From: Babylonia areolata
Taxonomy: Eukaryota > Mollusca > Gastropoda > Neogastropoda > Buccinidae
Direction of reading: 5' to 3'
DNA: 64,000 nt
NCBI RefSeq assembly: GCF_041734735.1
Contig: NC_134891.1
Coordinates: 15,406,244-15,470,243 of the forward strand
Of this stretch, positions 58,129-64,000 are shown one piece after another (the stretch's first letter is position 1; each line of letters begins with the position of its first letter). The position numbers were made by a program, and so were the translations under genes. The notes beneath the pieces are model-generated. The model was not told where the DNA came from. It made no database searches and saw nothing but the letters and a program-made list of their open reading frames with translations.

Positions 58129-58198
58129 CATACTACAGCTCCAAGGGACCTCACTGCCAGGTCATAGCCATCAGCCGCTGTCAGTCCCAAAGAATCAC
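58129..58198 (-). CDS. MSH6: MSH6 exon (DSLGLT / SLGAVVW segment), first visible
   Basis: 70-bp exon, acceptor TTTTTCAG and donor GTGAGTG. It begins with two bases of a split codon, then encodes DSLGLTAADGYDLAVRSLGA and VV, and ends with TG of a split Trp completed by the exon at 54,849. The vertebrate MSH6 equivalent reads [20 protein letters not shown] followed by CVFYLKK. Similarity is modest but phase, order and continuity with the next exon agree. Earlier exons lie beyond the right edge. Confidence 0.88.
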
Positions 58199-59021
58199 CT
58201 GAAAAACAAGCAGTGGCACCATGAAAGAGGTCGGCATTCTAGGAATGCTGACAGCCACACATAATGCTGTGACGTTATATTGTATGTCTTCCACACACAC
58301 TCACTATCAGACATCAACAATACACACACAGACAAACACACACACAGACACACACACACACACACACACTGTCAGACATCAACAAGTCACACAAACACAC
58401 ACATTCCAGACCTGCCTAAGCCCCCAAATACCTCTCAGTAGCAGAACCCCAGTTTTCAGTAGTTTTACGGTAGTTTTCAGTAGTGTGGGCATGGCGGCAT
58501 TTCCACTTTAATACACTCTTCGTGTCATCTTCCTTGTATTAACCAAGACATGATTTAGGGCTAATTGTCAAACACAAGTGAAACTTTCAGTAATCATATA
58601 CAGAGATACCAATCTCCAAATACAAAAAAAGAGCATGCGACAAAATAACCATCATTTATTTTATTCATGACACAGCTTTCCCTTCCTCTCTCTCTTAGTT
58701 TTTATCTGTTTGCAGAGATAAGATTCCAAAATTGTGAAATTTACTGAAACAGGCAAGGCGATCTTGGGGATTGCATTAGGAGAGCAAAGCTTGTAGTGTG
58801 TTCAATCTATAAACAGAGAGAGAGAGAGAGAATATCTGAGCGCATGCACTCGTGTGTGTGTGTGTGTGTATTTGAGAGAGAGAGAGAGAGAGTGTGTGTG
58901 TGTATGCGTGTGTGTGTGTTTTCAATTCAGCTGTGTGTATGTGTGTGTGTGTGTGTGTGTGTTTGAGAGAGAGAGTGTGTGTATGTGTGTATGCATGTGT
59001 GTGCGTTTGTTTTCAATTCAG

Positions 59022-59069
<48 letters not shown>

Positions 59070-59200
59070 AATGCAATCCTGTGTATGTGGTGAAAGAGGG
59101 GCGAGGATGGGGAGAAAGTGTGTGTGTATGCCTCAGAGAAACACAGAGACAGATACAGAGAGTTTATATGCTATGTGTTTTGTTTTCGGTGCAACTGTGT

Positions 59201-59283
<83 letters not shown>

Positions 59284-59782
59284 TGTGTGTGTGTGTGTGC
59301 AAGACGCGCATGTGAGTATGAGACATAATGCGTGTGTAAGTGCATGTGTAAATGCATGTGTACTCTTTTCAATACAACTCTGTGTGAGTGAGTGTGCGTG
59401 TGCGTGCGTGCACGCGCATGTACGCGTGTGTGTACATGTGTGAGAGAGTGTACATGTGTGTGTATTTATGTGTCTGCACATGTGTTTTCAATTCAACTCC
59501 AGGAAGACAATGACCAGAGTGAAATGTACATGGCCATCCATTTAGAGGCAGAGGTTGCAAGAGCATTTGAAGAAAACAATATTTCATGCATGTAATGGGG
59601 AAATGAATATCTAGATCTAGATATCACTGCAGCCAGGTCAGTGCACCAGTTGATTAAGTCTGACTTAACACTATTTGCAACAAAATTTTTGTTCTGTTGC
59701 ACTATGGTGCTACAAAGTAATTGTTGCTAAATGTGACTTGACAGGGATGGAGATCCACCACACAGTTGTGTGGTAAATGTAG

Positions 59783-59844
<62 letters not shown>

Positions 59845-59854
59845 CGTAGGCATA

Positions 59855-59905
<51 letters not shown>

Positions 59906-59996
59906 ACACAGTCTATGTAGTGTATATGAGCATGGTATATTGTTATTTGCACATCTCCCAGTGTATGTTTGTCTGTGTGTTGATCTATGTATGCGT

Positions 59997-60038
<42 letters not shown>

Positions 60039-60080
60039 CGTGTGCGCATGTGTGTGTATGCGCGTTTATGTGTGTGTGTC
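58199..60080. other. MSH6 intron: long GT/GA/CA microsatellites
   Basis: CA repeats at 58,330-58,370; GA and GT tracts between 58,817 and 59,060; GT then GA at 59,203-59,300; long GT runs at 59,786-59,840, 59,858-59,900 and 59,999-60,035. No exon was found. All open frames here are dipeptide artefacts. The short palindromic word ATCTAGATCTAGAT at 59,610-59,625 is unremarkable. Confidence 0.8.
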
Positions 60081-60125
60081 CTCCCGAAAACTGGAGGGGG
60101 TCAGGCTGGTGTTCTCCTGACCCAC
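60081..60125 (+). repeat. LINE 5'UTR motif, copy 1 (element terminus)
   Basis: CTCCCGAAAACTGGAGGGGG then TCAGGCTGGTGTTCTCCTGA, repeated about 685 bp downstream at 60,766-60,810. Found at the same two places in LINE copies 1-3. The motif contains an internal GGTCA...TGACC inverted pair. It may be a promoter or binding module; that is inference. Confidence 0.85.
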
Positions 60126-60765
60126 TCCCGGGAGGGTCACTACCTTGTCGTGGTCGGGAGGCTTAGTGGCCAGTGATCGAGTGAGCTATGTCGGCGGGGG
60201 CATCAGTGCTTCTTGGGGTTTGGTGCTCTGGTCCCAGGTCTTAATTGACAGCCTACATAGCCATCGTAGCTGTCAGGGCTGAATAAGTGGTGGTTTTGTA
60301 CTGATGCCCCTGATAGGGCTTCCCATGCCGAACAGGTCGTGAGTGAGGCCCAAACTAAACGTGACCCACTGTCCCTTTCGCTATTCTTTGTTCTTCTTTT
60401 TACCGCCACTTTTCTGTCCTCAGCTCCCCATCAAGCCTTCTTTTCCACATTCTTTTTTTCTCTGCGGCCTTCTTTAGGCCCGCCGTGTTTGCCGTGCGGC
60501 GCGACCTGTGATGGAGGGGAATGAGATCCTGGGGATTGAGAGAGCACGCTGCTCTCAACACATCCCTTTGGCTCGGACCTCTCCTAAGACAGGCGGCACA
60601 CATTGGCCCGTGTGTGTCAATCGGCTACCCCTTCGTGGGGCTGGGTCAAGACTGGCAGTTTAGTGGCTAACGAAGGTAACCCCTGTAGTGCTCGGCTCTC
60701 TGTCCCCGGGAGCTGGGCATGATCGGGGGGGAGCACGTTGGAGCTGGGCTGCTGGTTGTATATCC

Positions 60766-60810
60766 CTCCCGAAACCTGGAAGGGGTCAAGCTGGTGTTCC
60801 CTTGACCCTG
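60766..60810 (+). repeat. LINE 5'UTR motif, copy 2 (just before ORF1)
   Basis: CTCCCGAAACCTGGAAGGGG then TCAAGCTGGTGTTCCCTTGA; roughly 85 percent like the terminal copy by eye. It sits about 65 bp upstream of the ORF1 start codon. Present in all copies that retain this region, including 2,940-2,985, 38,510-38,556 and 53,250-53,300. Confidence 0.85.
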
Positions 60811-60874
60811 GCCCCCAAGTTGGACCCCATGGTGGGTGGGTAAGGGAGGGATGAATTCACATTTTTCTTTCAAC

Positions 60875-62172
60875 ATGAATCCTAAACAAATACACCCCCC
60901 CAAACTCGGAAAAAGACGACGACAGGGAACGGACGACTCAGACTCTGAGTCGGAGGTCGTCGAGACCTCTGGTTTTTGGCCATCGTGGCTAGTGATGGAG
61001 GGCGCTGATGACGACAAGCCCTTGTCGGCTCTCAGCCCCTTCGCTGTCCAGAAGGGCTTTCAGTGTCTGGCAGGATCGCTCAGATCCATCAAGAGGCTGA
61101 GGAGCGGAGCGTTTTTAGTACAGACAGAATCCAAAAGACAGACACAGCTCCTTCTCAAGGCGACCACTTTCGTGGATAGGGCAGTGAAGATTTCCCCTCA
61201 CAAAGGTCTCAACTGCTCAAAGGGAGTCATCAGATGCCCGGAGTTGAAAGGTGTGTCTGAGGCCGAGATCAAGAGCGAACTGTCCTCTCAGGGAGTGACC
61301 GATGTGTACAGGGTGACGGTGAGGAAGGGGTCGGACAGAGTCCCGACCAACACTTTCTTCCTCACCTTCTGCTGCCCGGATGTCCCCAAGGACATTCGGG
61401 TCGGATACCTGCTAGTTAATGTCAGCCTGTACATACCGTCCCCTCTGAGATGCTTTAAGTGTCAGAAATTCGGACACGTGAGAGACAGATGTAAGGAGGA
61501 AGAGGCGTGTGGCACCTGTTCGAAGGCGGCGCACCAGGGCGATTGCGTCAGTGCAGCTCTGTGTGCGAACTGCGGAGGTGGCCACCCGTCCTCATCGAAG
61601 GACTGCCCCGCCTGGAAGAAAGAAAAACAAATTCAGAAAGTCAAGACAGAACAGAAAATTTCCTTCTTTGAGGCAAGGAAACAGGTGGAGGCCGCGTCGC
61701 CTAGGACGTCGTATGCCTCTGTCGTCAGATCCGGGACGGTGGACGTCGCAGTCCAGACGACGTCCACAGGAACGCAGACGGACGACTTAACCGCCTTGTC
61801 GGAACCGTTGGCCTTGGGTGGAGGCGCTGTGTCCACCCCTTCCCATCCTGCGCGGCAGTCCTCAGGGGCTGCTGGGCGGGAGAGAAAAGCCTTGGGCGGA
61901 GGCACGTTGTCCGCCTCCCGCCCCACCCCACCCCCCCTCGCCCCGCCTCTCGTCTGCCTGGCCCTCGGGCTGGCGGAAGTGGCCGGAAGCCCCCCGCACC
62001 TCCAAAACTCAAGGAGGGGAGGGCTGCGGCCACGGCGGGATCGGGAGGGGCCGAGGTGGTGGATATTCCGACCCGGTCGGAACCCGAAAAATTTATGTCA
62101 AAGAACAAATATTCCATCCTGGCGGACCTTGAGCCACCGCAAGTGGAGGAGCAGGGGGTAGCGATGGAATAG
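60875..62172 (+). CDS. LINE ORF1: gag-like zinc-knuckle protein
   Basis: The start is ATG at 60,875 (TTTCAACATGAATCC, the context conserved with 38,447 and 53,188); an upstream in-frame ATG at 60,851 exists but is not conserved. Basic N-terminus (KLGKRRRQGTDDSDSESE), RRM-like region (GLNCSKGVIRCPELKGVSEA; VYRVTVRKGSDRVPTNTFF), and knuckles CFKCQKFGHVRDRC, CGTCSKAAHQGDC and CANCGGGHPSSSKDC from about residue 193. The knuckle frame stays open to 62,161 (428 codons), but the conserved-looking tail KNKYSILADLEPPQVEEQG lies in another frame ending at 62,172. The change falls in the C-run near 61,920-61,945, so one frame slip is likely. Confidence 0.9.
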
Positions 62173-62209
62173 GCTGCTGCTTTATTTTTTTTATAAAAAA
62201 ACCTTTTTA

Positions 62210-64000
62210 ATGGCAGTGATCCACTGGAATATCCGGGGATTCTATGCCAACTTCCAGGAACTCCAGCTGCTTTGTCGTGCTTTGAAACCTTCAGTGCTGG
62301 CACTGCAGGAGACTCTGCAAACAGATGGCAAGGTTTTATCTCTCTCTGGTTTTAACTCCGTTTTTAAACCCGCTCAACCGAAGCAAGAGGGGTTGACGGG
62401 AGGTGTCGCTCTTTTTATTCGAAAGTCCCTTTTATACAGTACAGTTCTTTTAAGCACCCCTTTACAGGCGGTGGCAGTCAGAGTCACGCTCGAGAAAACC
62501 ATCACTGTCTGCTCTCTCTACCTTCCCCCTTCCGTCCGTGTTCTGAGGCAGGACCTCATGAACCTGGTCGACCAGCTCCCACGTCCGTTTTTACTGTTGG
62601 GCGACTTCAACGGACACTCCCCGCTCTGGGGAAGTGAGATGACATCAGCCCGAGGTCTTCTCTTAGAAAACCTTCTCTCTGACATGGACTTGTGCTGTCT
62701 TAACGACAAGTCTCCCACTTACCTGCATCTGTCCTCTGGAAAGCTCTCTTGTTTAGATCTGTCGGTCTGCGATCCATCGTTGGTCCTGGACTACGAGTGG
62801 AAAGTGCACGACGATCTGCACGGGAGTGACCACTTTCCTGTCGTCCTCCGCCCCACAGATGGAGAAGGTGACTCTCTGCCTGACCGCCTGTACTACGACA
62901 AAGCAGACTGGAGTTTTTTTACCACCAAGATAAGAGCGGAGCTGCAGGAAGAAACAGTATTGAAAAGCAAGGACCCTGCTGACGCTCTGACTCGGATCGT
63001 TTTAGATTGCGCCAAAGCAGCAGTCCCATCGTCTACCTCCAAGCCTCAGGTCCCTAGAACGCCCTGGTTCAACGCGGAATGTCGGGAGGCCCGCAAGTCT
63101 CGGAAGAGAGCGCAGCGATGCGTCTTTCGGAGACCGGAGTCCGATAGCGTTCGAACCCATCAACAGCTGAGGGCGAAAGCCAGGTATGTTTTTAAAAAGA
63201 GCCAGAGGAAGTCTTGGAGAGATTTCTGCTCTTCCTTAACCTCCAACACACCCAAGAAGAAAGTGTGGAGGGTTTTAAAAAGAATTAAGGGCAAAAACGC
63301 ATGCCCGACCTTCCACCATCTTAAACTTTCAGACACTCTGGTCACAGAGAAGAAAGCAGTTGCCAATTTGCTTGCCTCCACAATAGAACAGAACTCGAGA
63401 TCTGCTAACAAATCTGCTCGCTTTCTTAAAACCAAAAACCTGTCAGAAAAAACACCATGTAACTTCTTTTCCGACAACACAGAGAATTACAACCTTCCTT
63501 TCACAATGAACGAACTTAAATCTGCCCTTCAGACCTGTACGGATTCCTGTCCAGGAATGGACGAAGTCCATTATAAACTCCTAAAGCACCTTCCCCAAAC
63601 CTGTCTGGACACCCTGCTTAAAGTTTATAACCACATCTGGGTCACAGGTTTCTTTCCACCCTCCTGGCGGAAAGCCCTCATAATCCCGCTGCCGAAACCG
63701 GGAAAAGACCCCTCGAACCCCTCCAACTACCGCCCAATTGCACTGACCAGCTGCGTCTGCAAACTGATGGAGAAGATGGTCAACGGTAGACTGATGTGGA
63801 AACTAGAGACCGACGGCCTTCTGGCGAAGGAACAATGCGGTTTCCGCAAGCATCGCTCTACCGTTGACCATCTGGTTCGTCTGGAAACCACGATAAGAAA
63901 TGCTTTCGTCAACAAACAACATGTGGTGGCCATATTTTTTGACCTGGAGAAAGCTTACGATACCACGTGGAAATTTGGTATTCTTTCCGACTTGCACAAG
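62210..64000 (+). CDS. LINE ORF2: AP-endonuclease plus RT, open to window edge (partial)
   Basis: ATG at 62,210; 597 codons without a stop to the window end. Endonuclease (residues about 1-225): VIHWNIRGFYANFQELQ, LALQET, GGVALFIRK, LLGDFNGHSPLWGSE, GSDHFPVVLRP, containing the metal- and phosphate-binding Asn, Glu, Asp and His positions. RT begins near residue 440: ELKSALQTCTDSCPGMDEVH, NYRPIALTSCVCKLMEKMVN (about 505), KEQCGFRKHRSTVDHL, and motif A IFFDLEKAYDTTW (about 575) with its catalytic Asp. The remaining RT, RNase H and zinc-like end should follow outside the window. No other copy here is this intact. Confidence 0.95.
   Translation, partial: MAVIHWNIRGFYANFQELQLLCRALKPSVLALQETLQTDGKVLSLSGFNSVFKPAQPKQEGLTGGVALFIRKSLLYSTVLLSTPLQAVAVRVTLEKTITVCSLYLPPSVRVLRQDLMNLVDQLPRPFLLLGDFNGHSPLWGSEMTSARGLLLENLLSDMDLCCLNDKSPTYLHLSSGKLSCLDLSVCDPSLVLDYEWKVHDDLHGSDHFPVVLRPTDGEGDSLPDRLYYDKADWSFFTTKIRAELQEETVLKSKDPADALTRIVLDCAKAAVPSSTSKPQVPRTPWFNAECREARKSRKRAQRCVFRRPESDSVRTHQQLRAKARYVFKKSQRKSWRDFCSSLTSNTPKKKVWRVLKRIKGKNACPTFHHLKLSDTLVTEKKAVANLLASTIEQNSRSANKSARFLKTKNLSEKTPCNFFSDNTENYNLPFTMNELKSALQTCTDSCPGMDEVHYKLLKHLPQTCLDTLLKVYNHIWVTGFFPPSWRKALIIPLPKPGKDPSNPSNYRPIALTSCVCKLMEKMVNGRLMWKLETDGLLAKEQCGFRKHRSTVDHLVRLETTIRNAFVNKQHVVAIFFDLEKAYDTTWKFGILSDLHK

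Larger units (their letters stand above)
60080..64000 (+). mobile_element. LINE copy 6 (I/Jockey-type), best preserved, runs off right edge
   Basis: Plus strand. The 5' end is at CCTCCCGAAAACTGGAGGGG next to a GT microsatellite; the 5'UTR of about 795 bp is complete, followed by ORF1 (60,875), a 37-bp A/T-rich spacer and ORF2 (62,210 onward). No stop interrupts ORF2 up to the window end. Compared with the five minus-strand copies it keeps the ORF2 ATG and the full-length 5'UTR. Confidence 0.96.

Noticed and set aside
59702-60176. Several overlapping open frames on both strands rich in Val-Cys or Thr-His
   Set aside because: Pure products of GT/CA dinucleotide repeats.

Overview
This is eukaryotic DNA. 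GT–AG split exons, tRNA-derived SINEs, several LINE lineages, TTAA-flanked piggyBac-type elements, a mariner and long GT/GA microsatellites point to an animal. The repeat vocabulary (for example the terminal sequence around 8,980-9,029) suggests a marine mollusc, probably a gastropod; that part is inference. No bacterial-type operon, CRISPR array or genuine RNA gene is supported.

The one host gene I can name is MSH6, the mismatch-recognition MutS homologue, on the minus strand. Seven consecutive small exons (70-163 bp) were found by splice signals, phase and protein similarity. In gene order they are 58,129-58,198; 54,723-54,849; 43,332-43,440; 32,753-32,915; 31,132-31,212; 24,725-24,820; 10,818-10,908. 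They read in phase for about 245 residues of the central connector/lever region. The start and the ATPase end lie outside the window. Nearly everything else is intron filled with nested mobile DNA.

Layout. 1-8,176 is a near-identical copy of 20,529-28,703 and stops exactly at a 100-N gap (8,177-8,276). It carries an out-of-order second copy of one MSH6 exon, so it is most likely an assembly duplication. 8,277-10,817 holds repeats and a SINE. The intron 10,909-24,724 holds a decayed LINE with a mariner inside it, an unrecognised transposase-like gene broken by a piggyBac-type element and by an RNase H fragment, and a full-length LINE copy. 24,821-32,752 holds a second TTAA element and several SINEs. 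32,916-43,331 holds another full LINE copy and a fossil of a tyrosine-recombinase (DIRS-like) retroelement. 43,441-54,722 holds a second, more complete DIRS-like fossil invaded by two tandem LINE copies and a SINE. 54,850-58,128 holds a minisatellite that abuts a splice acceptor and a piggyBac relic. 58,199-60,080 is microsatellite-rich. 60,080-64,000 is the best-preserved LINE copy, running off the right edge.

The main LINE family (six copies, about 6 kb) has a zinc-knuckle ORF1, then an ORF2 with AP-endonuclease, reverse transcriptase and RNase H, and a TTTCA-repeat tail, as in the I/Jockey group. The plus-strand copy at the right edge has ORF2 open for all 597 visible codons and is the best candidate for a recently active source. 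The most interesting unfamiliar item is the 14.8-18.1 kb coiled-coil plus RNase-H-fold-like gene, whose reading frame can be followed across a TTAA insertion.
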